Positions 1 through 6,734 of a DNA stretch of 7,945 nucleotides are shown here, one piece after another; the first letter of the stretch is position 1, and the number at the start of each line of letters is the position of its first letter. A model generated the notes under the pieces. It worked only from the letters and a program-made list of their open reading frames with translations, searched no databases and had not been told where the DNA came from. The stretch is from an uncultured Holophagaceae bacterium. Lineage in GTDB: Bacteria; Acidobacteriota; Holophagae; Holophagales; Holophagaceae. The translations under genes were made by a program, and so were the position numbers. Location of the stretch: contig CAIXHJ010000398.1 of NCBI GenBank assembly GCA_903919165.1, forward strand, positions 1-7,945, given 5' to 3'.

Positions 1-1
1 C

Positions 2-205
2 CAGAAGGGCCTGGTCATCGACCAGACCCATCTGGCGCAGACCCACAAGCTGCTGCGGATGCACATCGATCTGCCAAAGGGCGTGAAACCCCTGGCCCGC
101 AGCGGCGCGAACCCCTTCCTGCCCGGCGACATCGTCGCGGCCCTCCACCATCTCCTCTCGGAGCTGCAGCGCAGTCACGAGGGCGAACTTCAGCCCCAGG
201 AGTGA
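2..205 (+). CDS. korA: 2-oxoacid:ferredoxin oxidoreductase alpha subunit, C-terminal end (partial)
   Basis: Only the last 67 codons are present; the gene enters from the left edge in the frame that ends at TGA 203-205. The visible tail contains LARSGANPFLPGDIV, which resembles the conserved end of KorA-type alpha subunits (R-S/T-G-x-N-P...PG-E/D-I-V), followed by a short charged C-terminus ending in QPQE. In the family this subunit pairs with the TPP-binding beta subunit to oxidise 2-oxoglutarate or a related 2-oxoacid with CoA, reducing ferredoxin in the cytoplasm. The assignment is supported mostly by the gene immediately downstream, a clear beta subunit that starts 8 nt after this stop. 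The substrate (2-oxoglutarate, pyruvate or branched-chain) cannot be decided from this fragment. Confidence 0.85.
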   Translation, partial: QKGLVIDQTHLAQTHKLLRMHIDLPKGVKPLARSGANPFLPGDIVAALHHLLSELQRSHEGELQPQE

Positions 206-213
206 GGTCGACC

Positions 214-1095
214 ATGAGCGCAACCGGCACTTGCGAGTACCAGCCCAAGGACTACAAGAGCGACCTCAAGCCCATCTGGTGTCCCGGATGTGGCGACTTC
301 TCCGTGGTACAGGGCATCTACCGGGCCCTGGCCGCCATCGGCCGCCCACCCCATGAGATCGCCTTCGTCTCGGGCATCGGCTGCTCCAGCCGCATCCCGG
401 GCTACACCACCGCCTACGGTTTCAACAGCGTCCATGGCCGGGCCCTGCCCATCGCTCAGGGCATCAAGCTCGCCAATCCGGACCTGCTGGTGCTGGCTGC
501 GGGTGGCGACGGCGACGGTTTCTCCATCGGCGGCGGACACATCGCCCACCTGATCCGCCGCAACATGGACATCACCTACATTGTGATGGACAACCAGATC
601 TACGGCCTCACCAAGGGCCAGCTCTCGCCCACTTCCCAGAAGGGCCGCACCACCTGCACATCGCGCTACGGCAGCCTGGAAGAGCCTGTCAATCCTCTGC
701 TCTACGTATTGGCCTACGGGGCCGGATTCGTGGCCCAGGCCTCGCCCACGGACCTCGTGGGCATGGCGGCGACCATCGAGGAGGCCATCCGCTACCCCGG
801 GTTCGCCTTCGTGAACATCCAGTCCCCCTGCGTCACGTACGGCGAGGAGGCTCAGCAGATCAAGGGCCTCAAGGCCATCAGCGAGAGCCTGCAGAGCCTG
901 GGGCACAATCCAGCGGATCGCCTGGCGGCCATGGATCTCGCCCAACAGTACGGGAACAAGCTGCACCTCGGCGTGTTCTACCGCAACCCTGAGCCGCCGC
1001 CGACCTACGGCGATCTGGTCAAGGAGCGGCAGACCCTACTGTCCAAGGATGCCCCGCCCAAGGAGCGCATCCTGGACCTCTTCATTAAAAAATAA
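214..1095 (+). CDS. korB: 2-oxoacid:ferredoxin oxidoreductase beta subunit (TPP and 4Fe-4S binding)
   Basis: A 293-residue protein, the usual size for the beta subunit of two-subunit (KorAB-type) oxidoreductases. It carries the TPP domain and an iron-sulfur cluster. Together with KorA it catalyses 2-oxoacid + CoA + oxidised ferredoxin to acyl-CoA + CO2 + reduced ferredoxin, reversibly, in the cytoplasm. Visible evidence: the family signature WCPGCGDF at residues 22-29; the TPP/Mg motif GDGDGFSIGG starting at residue 98 and closing with MDNQIYGLTKGQ at 125-136; and four cysteines placed like the family's cluster ligands (C23, C26, C57, C206). ATG 214 is chosen because GAGG lies 6 nt upstream (AGGAG also present at 198-202); an in-frame GTG at 202 would add four residues and overlap the korA stop. 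It is probably translated from the korA transcript. 2-oxoglutarate is the likeliest substrate but is an inference. Confidence 0.93.
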   Translation: MSATGTCEYQPKDYKSDLKPIWCPGCGDFSVVQGIYRALAAIGRPPHEIAFVSGIGCSSRIPGYTTAYGFNSVHGRALPIAQGIKLANPDLLVLAAGGDGDGFSIGGGHIAHLIRRNMDITYIVMDNQIYGLTKGQLSPTSQKGRTTCTSRYGSLEEPVNPLLYVLAYGAGFVAQASPTDLVGMAATIEEAIRYPGFAFVNIQSPCVTYGEEAQQIKGLKAISESLQSLGHNPADRLAAMDLAQQYGNKLHLGVFYRNPEPPPTYGDLVKERQTLLSKDAPPKERILDLFIKK

Positions 1096-1105
1096 GGGAG
1101 GTCCC

Positions 1106-1630
1106 ATGGCCATCCAAGGCATCGATTTCGCCAAACTGTCCCTGATGGATGCCCTCGACCTGGCCATCCTGGTCGAGGATGAGGCTCAGGAACGCTACGA
1201 GGAATTCGCGGCGCAGATGGACCAGCACCGGACGCCCCAGGCTGCGCAGTTTTTCCGGTACATGGTCGAGAACGAGGCGAAGCATGGTCGGGAGCTCCTG
1301 GCCCGCCGTGTCCAGCGTTTCGGGGACGCGCCGCGCTCCGTCACCCGGGCCATGATCTTCGATGTCGAAGCCCCGGACTATGATGCCGCCCGCGCCTTCA
1401 TGAGCCCCCGCAAGGCCATGGAGGCTGCCTTGGCTTCCGAGGTCAAGGCCCACTCTTTCTTCGTCTCGGCCCTGCCCTCGCTGAAGGATGCCGAAGTGCG
1501 GGCCCTCTTCGAGGAACTGCGGGACGAGGAGATCGAACACCAGGAACTGGTCAAGATCGAACTGGCCAAGCTTCCGCCCGACAGTGGCCTGTCCGACGAG
1601 GACTTCGTGGACGAGCCCGCTGCCCAGTAG
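1106..1630 (+). CDS. Ferritin-like diiron protein, rubrerythrin family without rubredoxin domain
   Basis: A 174-residue acidic, helix-rich protein. It shows the four-helix diiron pattern: a carboxylate on helix 1 (around E26/E29), E57-x-x-H60 on helix 2, E112 with H116 on helix 3, and E142-x-x-H145 on helix 4. These match the E...ExxH...E...ExxH ligand set of ferritin-like/rubrerythrin proteins. The C-terminal CxxC pairs of a rubredoxin domain are absent and the protein contains no cysteine, so it would need an outside electron donor if it is a peroxidase. Family roles include peroxide or oxygen reduction and iron handling. ATG 1106 is preceded by GGAGG at 1097-1101, 4 nt away; upstream in-frame starts would lie inside korB. 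The gap after korB is 10 nt, so co-transcription is likely and the product may protect the oxygen-labile oxidoreductase; that link is inference. Confidence 0.88.
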   Translation: MAIQGIDFAKLSLMDALDLAILVEDEAQERYEEFAAQMDQHRTPQAAQFFRYMVENEAKHGRELLARRVQRFGDAPRSVTRAMIFDVEAPDYDAARAFMSPRKAMEAALASEVKAHSFFVSALPSLKDAEVRALFEELRDEEIEHQELVKIELAKLPPDSGLSDEDFVDEPAAQ

Positions 1631-1669
1631 GCATCTGGTTTCCCGTGACACCGAATTTGCAAAGATCAA

Positions 1670-1820
1670 GAAATGCAATCTTCACCACGAAGACAGAAAG
1701 ACCACGAAGAATCTGTTTGTCTCGCGCATCGATGTAGGCCATACCGAGAAGAACTGCAAGGGCACTTGTTGTTAACCTTTATTCCTGTCTTCCCGCCTTC
1801 GTGGTGATCCTTTGCATTTC
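1670..1820. repeat. Imperfect inverted-repeat element, possible MITE-like repeat or bidirectional terminator
   Basis: The left arm has GAAATGCAA (1670-1678), TCACCACGAAG (1682-1692) and GAAGACAG (1689-1696). Their reverse complements recur in mirrored order on the right: CTGTCTTC (1785-1792), CTTCGTGGTGA (1797-1807) and TTGCATTTC (1812-1820). Small insertions separate the blocks, so the arms pair imperfectly. Inside the left arm ACCACGAAGA occurs twice as a direct repeat (1684-1693 and 1701-1710). The centre (about 1711-1784) has no convincing ORF and is less GC-rich than its surroundings. The element sits between the stops of two converging genes (1630 and 1835) and fills most of the gap. 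Similar CACCACGAAG-type intergenic repeats are familiar to me from other bacterial genomes, but that is recollection and not a search result. It could be a mobile miniature element, a folded RNA, or a terminator serving both strands. Confidence 0.6.
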
Positions 1821-1834
1821 AAAGCAAGTTTGGA

Positions 1835-3400
1835 TCAGTCCACCACCACTGGTCCCGTGGCGCGACTCCGCCTCATGAGGAAGAGCAGGGGGAAGAGGGC
1901 GAAGCAGAGCACACCCATGAACCAGAAGGTATCCGAGAAGGCCATCATGCTCGCCTGCCTGATCACAGTGCCGTAGGCGACGCCTTGCGCCACGTGGGCG
2001 GCATCCGTCGGCGACAGGCCCCCGCGGAGTACTCCCAGCTGGGCTGCCCGATCCATGAAGCCCTGGTAGGCTGGGTTTCCAGGTGAGAGATGGCCGATGA
2101 GGTTGGCCTGGTGGAACTGGGACCGGCGGGAGAGCAGGGTGGTGGCGATGGCGATGCCCGTGCTGCCACCGATGTTGCGGACCAGATTCATCAGGCCCGC
2201 GGCGTAGGCCGTCTTCTCGTGCGGGATGTGCTGGAAGGCGGAGACGTTGATGGGAATGAAGAGGAAGGCGAAGCCGAGGCTCTGCACCACTCGAGACATC
2301 ATGGCCGACTGGAAGTCCACCTGCAGGTTGAAGCCGGCCATCTGGATGAGGCCCAGACCGCAGGTGAAGAACCCGATGCCGATGAGCCAGCGGGTGTCCA
2401 CCTTCTTCAACAGCATGGCGACGATGGGCATCATCACCAGCACTGCCAAGCCACCGGGACTCAGCACCCAGCCGCTAAGCAGGGCCGTGTAGCCCAGCAT
2501 CGTCTGGAGGAAGATGGGCAGGAGCGCCAGGCTGCCGTACAGCACGAAGCCAAGGATGAAGAGCATGAGGATGGATACGGCGAAGGTACGGTCCTTCAGC
2601 AGGCGGAGATCCACGATGGGGCGTTCCTTCCGCAGCTCGTACAGAATGGCGAAGACCAGCGCCACCACCGCCGTGATGGCGAAGAAGACGATGAATCCAG
2701 AGCTGAACCAGTCTTTGCGCTGACCCTCGTCCAGCACGATCTCCAGTGAGGCCAGGCCCAGCGTGAGGATGCCGATGCCCAGGTAATCGAAGCGGGCGCC
2801 CTCCTTGAGGGAGATCCGGTGGAAGGTCGGCGGATCTTGCACCAGGGCGGTGGTGAGCGCGAAGGACAGGAAACCCACGGGGATATTGATGAGGAAGATC
2901 CAATGCCAGCTGAAGTTGTCGGTGATCCAGCCACCCAGGACCGGACCGATGATGGGTGCCAACACCACGCCCATGCCATAGACCGCCATGGCCGAGCCGC
3001 GCTTTTCGTGGGGGAAGGTTTCCACCAGAATGGCCTGGGAGATGGGCTGGAGGCCGCCACCGCCGAGGCCCTGGAGGACCCGGAAGAAGATCAGCCAGCC
3101 CAGGGATGGCGCGAGGCCGCAGAGCATCGAGGCCACCGTGAAAATGATCACGCATGTGAGGTAGAAGCGCTTACGGCCCATGAGACTGGCGAAGTAGCCA
3201 CCCAGGGGCAGCACCACGGCATTGGCCACCAGGTAGGAGGTCAGTACCCAGGTGGTCTCCTCCACCGTGGCGGAGAGGTTTCCCGCGATGTGTGGCAACG
3301 CTACGTTCGCCACACTGGTGTCGAGGACCTCCATGAAGGTCGCGATCATCACGGTGAGCGCGATGATCCAGGGGTTGATGTGGCGGTGGGAGGAATTCAC
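1835..3400 (-). CDS. emrB: MFS multidrug exporter, DHA2 family (EmrB-type, 14 transmembrane segments)
   Basis: A 521-residue inner-membrane protein, the usual DHA2 length, dominated by hydrophobic segments consistent with 14 helices. It is a proton-driven drug exporter that works with EmrA and an outer-membrane channel. Visible motifs: LDTSVANVALP in helix 1 (26-36, motif D1); ETTWVLTSY (48-56); motif A as GYFASLMGRKR (68-78); motif B as RVLQGLGGGG (107-116); and motif C as GMGVVLAPIIGPVLGG (142-157). The start is a GTG at 3400 on the minus strand; the next ATG would cut into the first helix. No strong ribosome-binding site is visible (only a GGGG run), and the emrA stop lies 16 nt upstream, so translational coupling is likely. 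It is the last gene of the operon and ends just beside the inverted-repeat element. Substrates cannot be predicted from the sequence. Confidence 0.93.
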   Translation of the reverse strand: MNSSHRHINPWIIALTVMIATFMEVLDTSVANVALPHIAGNLSATVEETTWVLTSYLVANAVVLPLGGYFASLMGRKRFYLTCVIIFTVASMLCGLAPSLGWLIFFRVLQGLGGGGLQPISQAILVETFPHEKRGSAMAVYGMGVVLAPIIGPVLGGWITDNFSWHWIFLINIPVGFLSFALTTALVQDPPTFHRISLKEGARFDYLGIGILTLGLASLEIVLDEGQRKDWFSSGFIVFFAITAVVALVFAILYELRKERPIVDLRLLKDRTFAVSILMLFILGFVLYGSLALLPIFLQTMLGYTALLSGWVLSPGGLAVLVMMPIVAMLLKKVDTRWLIGIGFFTCGLGLIQMAGFNLQVDFQSAMMSRVVQSLGFAFLFIPINVSAFQHIPHEKTAYAAGLMNLVRNIGGSTGIAIATTLLSRRSQFHQANLIGHLSPGNPAYQGFMDRAAQLGVLRGGLSPTDAAHVAQGVAYGTVIRQASMMAFSDTFWFMGVLCFALFPLLFLMRRSRATGPVVVD

Positions 3401-3416
3401 TGGGTGGACCCCGGTC

Positions 3417-4529
3417 TCATTGCAGCATCACCGTGGCCTCGACATTCATGCCGGGCCGCAGGATCACCTTCCTGGCTTCCTCCTCGTCGATGCGGATCTT
3501 CACGGGAATGCGCTGAACCACCTTCACGAAATTGCCGACAGCATTTTCTGGAGGCAGCAGGCTCATGCGGGAACCCGTGGAACCCGCTATGGAATCCACG
3601 TGGCCCTTCATCACGACGCCGTTCATGTCGACCTTGATCTCCGCTTCCTGGCCGGGCTTCATCCGTGCGAGCTGGGTCTCCTTGAAGTGGGCGGTGACCC
3701 AGGTGTTGTGTAGCGGAATGAGGGTGAGCAGGCCCTGGCCTGGCTGGATGGTCTGGCCCGCCTCGACGAACTTGCGGGTCACGACGCCGTCCACGGGCGC
3801 AAGGATGCTCGTGTAGCCGAGCTGGAGTTCGAAGCCCTCCTGGATGGCACGGGCCGAATCCACCTGGGCCTGGCCCGAGGCGAGGCGGGCCTCCGCGGCC
3901 CCCACGGCCACTTTGCGGATGTTCGCTTCCTGTTGAAGGGAGCCGAGGCGCTGCTGGGCCTCGCGCCATTCACCGTCGGCGACCTCGGCCTGGGTCCTGA
4001 AACCGTCGAACTGAAGGGCCGAGATCTCCTCACGTTCTGCCAGAGGCTTCATGCGCTGGAGGTCAGTCCTCGCCTTGTCCAGGCTGGCCTTCTTGGAATC
4101 GAGTTTGGCTTTGGCAGTCTCCAGGTCTGAGCTTTGAGCCTGTTGATAGGCCACCCGGGCTCTCTCGAGATCTGCCTTGGCGCCTTCAAGCTGGGCGTGG
4201 GCCTGGGCCAGGGCGCCTTTCGCCTGATCAAGCCGGGTCTGGATGTCGCGGGGGTCCACGGTGACGAGGGGATCCCCGGCCTTCACGGCCTGGTTGTCCT
4301 CCACCAGTACCTTGTCGACGGTGCCGTAGACTCGGCAGGAGACGGGCACGAGATGGCCATCCACCTGGGCATCGTCGGTGCTCACGCGGTTGCGGGAGTG
4401 AAACCACAGGCCTGCCGCGATGAGCAGCACGATGGGGGTTCCGATCAGCAGCGCCCTAATGGCACTGGATCCATTGGCGGGGGATTCCTCTGCGGACGGG
4501 ACCGGCTGGGCGGAAGTTTCTTGGTTCAT
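3417..4529 (-). CDS. emrA: HlyD/EmrA-type periplasmic adaptor subunit of the efflux pump
   Basis: A 370-residue membrane-fusion protein that bridges the MFS pump and the outer-membrane channel across the periplasm. Order of parts: a short cytoplasmic tail; one membrane anchor at about 24-44; the first lipoyl/barrel-sandwich half starting near STDDAQVDGHL (50-60); a long Ala/Gln/Glu/Lys-rich coiled-coil hairpin at about 95-215; then the second lipoyl half (LAPVDGVVTRKFVEAGQ) and a beta-barrel with VTAHFKETQLARMKPGQ. The stretch GNFVKVVQRIPVKI near the C-terminus is highly typical of EmrA. I choose the ATG at 4529 because GGAG (4539-4536) is 6 nt upstream. An in-frame ATG at 4541 overlaps the preceding gene's stop as TGATG and would add four residues, but has no ribosome-binding site. 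Confidence 0.92.
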   Translation of the reverse strand: MNQETSAQPVPSAEESPANGSSAIRALLIGTPIVLLIAAGLWFHSRNRVSTDDAQVDGHLVPVSCRVYGTVDKVLVEDNQAVKAGDPLVTVDPRDIQTRLDQAKGALAQAHAQLEGAKADLERARVAYQQAQSSDLETAKAKLDSKKASLDKARTDLQRMKPLAEREEISALQFDGFRTQAEVADGEWREAQQRLGSLQQEANIRKVAVGAAEARLASGQAQVDSARAIQEGFELQLGYTSILAPVDGVVTRKFVEAGQTIQPGQGLLTLIPLHNTWVTAHFKETQLARMKPGQEAEIKVDMNGVVMKGHVDSIAGSTGSRMSLLPPENAVGNFVKVVQRIPVKIRIDEEEARKVILRPGMNVEATVMLQ

Positions 4530-4535
4530 CGGAGT

Positions 4536-4539
4536 CTCC
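4536..4539 (-). promoter_or_regulatory. Ribosome-binding site deciding the emrA start
   Basis: On the minus strand the sequence reads TGATGGAGACTCCGATG. GGAG lies 6 nt before the second ATG (4529) and would fall inside the gene if the first ATG (4541) were used. The first ATG shares its A with the tolC-like stop, so coupling to termination could still permit initiation there. Confidence 0.55.
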
Positions 4540-4540
4540 A

Positions 4541-5926
4541 TCAGCGGGTGAAGAAAGTCTCAAGCTGCCCGGTCGCCCGGGCCAGATCCGCGCGGGACTG
4601 GTTCAGGCGGTAGAGGGCGCTGATCTGGTTGTCGTTGGCCCGGGCCAGCTCATCCTGGGCGTTGATGAGTTCGATGTTGTTGCTCACGCCGGCCTCGAAG
4701 CGATGCTGGGCCTGGGTGAGGGCTTCCGTCGAGAGTTCCACGGCGAGATTGGCTACCTCCACCTCGTGGGCGGCTGCATCAAGCTCCGCCTGAGCCACCT
4801 GGATCTCGTATCCGACCTGGGCACGGACATCCCGTCGAGCCTCCTGGACACGGCTCTGCTCGGACTTGGCGCGGGAAACCTGGGAGGACACGAGCCCACC
4901 CGTGAAGAGCGGCACGCGAAGACCTAGGGCTAGTTGGTACGTGGTGACCGAAGGCTGGTACTGCAGCGCCGTAGAGCCGTAGGTACCTGTGGCGACGAGG
5001 GTGGGAAGTCGCAGGCTCTGGGCAGCTTCGCGCAGGTTTTCGGCGGCTTTCTCGCGGGCATCCAGGGCTGCGAGTTCGGGGCGCTGTGCCAGACCGGATT
5101 GGTAGGCCTCCTGGAAGGTACCCACAGGTAGAGAGGGGGCGGCAAGGGTATCCATCAGTTCAACGCGAGTGCCCGGCTCCAGGTCCAGCAGACGGCCCAG
5201 GCCGGCGAGAGCCGTAGTGCGCTGAGTCTGGGCCTGGATGAGCCGCTGTCGTTCCGTCTGGAGTTGGACCTTCGAACGGAGGGTGTCGAGCCTGGTCCCC
5301 ACGCCCTGTCTCTGTTGATTCTCCGCCAACTTTGCCAGGGCTTCGGCCAACGCCACCCGGGACTCGCCGGCCGTCACGGAAGCGCTGGCCCGGAGGGCCT
5401 GGAAGTACTGCCCCACCACCAGGGCGGTGATCTCCTCGCGCACGGCTCGGCCCTGGGCGCGTGCCGAATCCTCTGCATGCTGGGAGGCCCGCCATTTCTT
5501 CCAGAGGGTAAGGTCGAAGAGGGAGACCTGGGCTTCCAACCCGATCGTGTCCCAGTTGAAGGGTCCCACCACCGGCGGAAAGCCCGGGACCGACATGCCG
5601 AGTTGGGCGTTGAGGTTGTACTTGTTGCGCTGACCGTAAGCCTGGGCCGCAACAGTGGGCATGAGCGCGGAGGCTGCGGTCCGGCGGTCGTCGCCGCTTT
5701 CGGCGATGGTCAATAGGGATTGCATCACACGAGGATTCTGATCCAGGGCCACCCGGATCGCCTGGGCGAGAGTGACCTGAACGGTCCCCGATGGGCTGAT
5801 CATGGGCGCGGTGGAGGGCGCCTGGGACCAAGTCCTTGTCGACCCCCACAAGGCGAGACAGATCATCGCGGAAACCCGGCGGAGAGCGCGCGGGGCGCCA
5901 GGAGCCCGGAGCGTGATGCGGAACAT
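4541..5926 (-). CDS. tolC: TolC-family outer-membrane efflux channel protein
   Basis: A 461-residue outer-membrane factor (OEP family), the third part of the EmrAB pump. It has an N-terminal export signal: an Arg-rich start (MFRITLRAPGAPRALRR), a hydrophobic core at about 18-27 (VSAMICLALW) and a likely cleavage near SQA (34-36). There is no lipobox around C23, so it is probably not a lipoprotein. The mature part begins with the TolC-like VTLAQAIRVALDQNP and contains two related halves rich in long Ala/Gln/Glu/Arg helices, with beta-strand phrases such as ALGLRVPLFTGG in the second half. ATG 5926 is chosen over ATG 5938 because GGAGG is 5 nt upstream of it. The stop overlaps the alternative emrA ATG by one base. 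The gene symbol is generic for the family; orthology to E. coli TolC is not implied. Confidence 0.9.
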   Translation of the reverse strand: MFRITLRAPGAPRALRRVSAMICLALWGSTRTWSQAPSTAPMISPSGTVQVTLAQAIRVALDQNPRVMQSLLTIAESGDDRRTAASALMPTVAAQAYGQRNKYNLNAQLGMSVPGFPPVVGPFNWDTIGLEAQVSLFDLTLWKKWRASQHAEDSARAQGRAVREEITALVVGQYFQALRASASVTAGESRVALAEALAKLAENQQRQGVGTRLDTLRSKVQLQTERQRLIQAQTQRTTALAGLGRLLDLEPGTRVELMDTLAAPSLPVGTFQEAYQSGLAQRPELAALDAREKAAENLREAAQSLRLPTLVATGTYGSTALQYQPSVTTYQLALGLRVPLFTGGLVSSQVSRAKSEQSRVQEARRDVRAQVGYEIQVAQAELDAAAHEVEVANLAVELSTEALTQAQHRFEAGVSNNIELINAQDELARANDNQISALYRLNQSRADLARATGQLETFFTR

Positions 5927-5931
5927 GACAG

Positions 5932-5936
5932 CCTCC
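5932..5936 (-). promoter_or_regulatory. Ribosome-binding site of the tolC-like gene
   Basis: GGAGG at 5936-5932 on the minus strand is 5 nt before ATG 5926. It lies inside the coding region if the upstream in-frame ATG at 5938 is used, so it favours the shorter protein. Confidence 0.7.
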
Positions 5937-5968
5937 ATCCGTCTTTAAAAAGCCGATTGTCGAATCAT

Positions 5969-5995
5969 ATGGCAGCGTCAAGTTGAGCTGGCCAT
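5969..5995. other. Inverted repeat in the marR-tolC gap
   Basis: ATGGCAGC (5969-5976) and GCTGGCCAT (5987-5995) are complementary apart from one bulged C, around a 10-nt loop. They lie in the 112-nt gap between the marR stop and the tolC-like start. It includes a GGCAG half-site like that in the marR operator, so it could be a secondary operator, or an RNA hairpin tuning expression of downstream genes. No U-run follows it in the operon's direction, so an intrinsic terminator is unlikely. I see no convincing promoter elsewhere in this gap. Confidence 0.3.
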
Positions 5996-6038
5996 TGGGC
6001 GGGGCTGGGCCGATCGGGGAATGACATCTCGGTGGTCC

Positions 6039-6542
6039 TCAGGGACGATTGGGGCTGGTGGACATCGGGTTGAGCTGGTCACTGTTGGCTCGCATGCGGT
6101 TCAGGAAATCCTTGAACTGGTCCAGTTCATCCCGCGTGAAACCTCTGAGGTGGGTGTTCAGCACCTTGATGGCCACCGGGGGCAGGAGGGTGTACAGATC
6201 CCGACCCGCCTTGGTAAGTTCCAGGCGCACCACCCGGCGATCCTTGTCGCTCCTGGCGCGCCGGATCAGGCCCTTCTCTTGCAGGCGATCCAGCATGCGC
6301 GTCATGGAACCGGTGTCGTAGCGGCTGAAGCGGCAAAGCTCTGCGGCAGTGGAGCCACAACCGGTGGCGATCCGCATCAGGATCACCCACTGCGCTCCTG
6401 TGATGCCCAGGCCGGTCATTTCTTCGTCGACAGCGGTCAGCAGCCGCCCGGACACATCCGCGACGAGGCGTCCGATGCTGTCCTCCGGGTTGTAGTTTTC
6501 GGAGGTATAGAGCGGCTCGGCCCCCCTTGGTTCGGTGCTCAT
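6039..6542 (-). CDS. MarR-family transcriptional regulator of the efflux operon
   Basis: A 167-residue winged-helix regulator, the usual MarR size. Order: N-terminal dimerisation helix (about 20-45), GITGAQWVILMRI leading into the DNA-binding domain, recognition-helix region FSRYDTGSMTRMLDRLQEKG (72-91), and the wing SDKDRRVVRLELT (98-110), which is the family's D-x-R-R signature. Two cysteines (C62, C70) lie near the DNA-binding domain and could sense oxidants, though ligand sensing is more usual. The start at ATG 6542 is preferred because an upstream in-frame ATG at 6602 lies within the promoter, before the expected transcript start; the only ribosome-binding cue is GGGG about 8 nt upstream. 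It is the first gene of the efflux operon and probably represses it and itself through the palindrome at its promoter. The effector molecule is unknown. Confidence 0.93.
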   Translation of the reverse strand: MSTEPRGAEPLYTSENYNPEDSIGRLVADVSGRLLTAVDEEMTGLGITGAQWVILMRIATGCGSTAAELCRFSRYDTGSMTRMLDRLQEKGLIRRARSDKDRRVVRLELTKAGRDLYTLLPPVAIKVLNTHLRGFTRDELDQFKDFLNRMRANSDQLNPMSTSPNRP

Positions 6543-6572
6543 GACGGAAACCCCACATTTAATGCCTAAGCA

Positions 6573-6592
6573 ATCACTGCCAAGGCAGTAAT
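6573..6592. promoter_or_regulatory. Probable MarR operator (palindrome)
   Basis: ACTGCC (6576-6581) and GGCAGT (6584-6589) form a perfect inverted repeat around AA; one more matching pair set outside a single mismatch (AT at 6573-6574 with AT at 6591-6592) extends it to 20 bp. It overlaps the last bases of the marR -10 box and covers the predicted transcription start, the position expected for an autorepressor's site. Size and symmetry suit a MarR dimer. That this regulator binds it is inference. Confidence 0.75.
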
Positions 6593-6618
6593 ATATGAAC
6601 ACCTGGCCAACCTGTCAA
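6590..6618 (-). promoter_or_regulatory. Sigma-70-type promoter of the marR-tolC-emrA-emrB operon
   Basis: On the minus strand a perfect -35 box TTGACA (6618-6613) is followed by a 17-nt spacer and the -10 box TATATT (6595-6590), one base from consensus. The expected transcription start is near 6583, about 40 nt before the marR ATG at 6542. The in-frame ATG at 6602 lies upstream of that start and is therefore unlikely to be used. Confidence 0.8.
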
Positions 6619-6734
6619 CGGCTCGATGTACAGATATCTACCCATGCTAGGGATTTGGGGTCTTTCGCGCCGAGAATCAAGGGGTCACGGTTGGGATGCA
6701 TAGCACGGGCACTGCTCTCTGGGAGTGGCAGGGA

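Noticed and set aside
190..966. Long open frame of 258 codons on the minus strand opposite korB
   Set aside because: It lies wholly antisense to a gene with clear catalytic motifs, shows no recognisable domain, and is the usual by-product of GC-rich codon use.
1631..1775. Possible small coding sequence in the gap after the ferritin-like gene
   Set aside because: The open frames here are tails of out-of-frame readings from the neighbouring gene, without their own start and ribosome-binding site; the inverted repeat explains the sequence better.
2475..3155. 226-codon minus-strand frame overlapping emrB in another frame
   Set aside because: His/Pro/Arg-rich composition without a domain, fully inside a well-supported transporter gene.
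6543..6602. In-frame extension of the MarR protein beginning MFIYYC
   Set aside because: It starts upstream of the predicted transcription start and its codons are the -10 box and operator sequence.
6632..6639. AGATATCT palindrome upstream of the marR promoter
   Set aside because: Only 8 bp, with no symmetric flanks or link to a promoter element; expected by chance.
6711..6731. ACTGC...GGCAG as a second MarR operator upstream of sdpR
   Set aside because: The half-sites are incomplete and separated by 11 nt instead of 2-4 nt, so it does not match the main operator's geometry.
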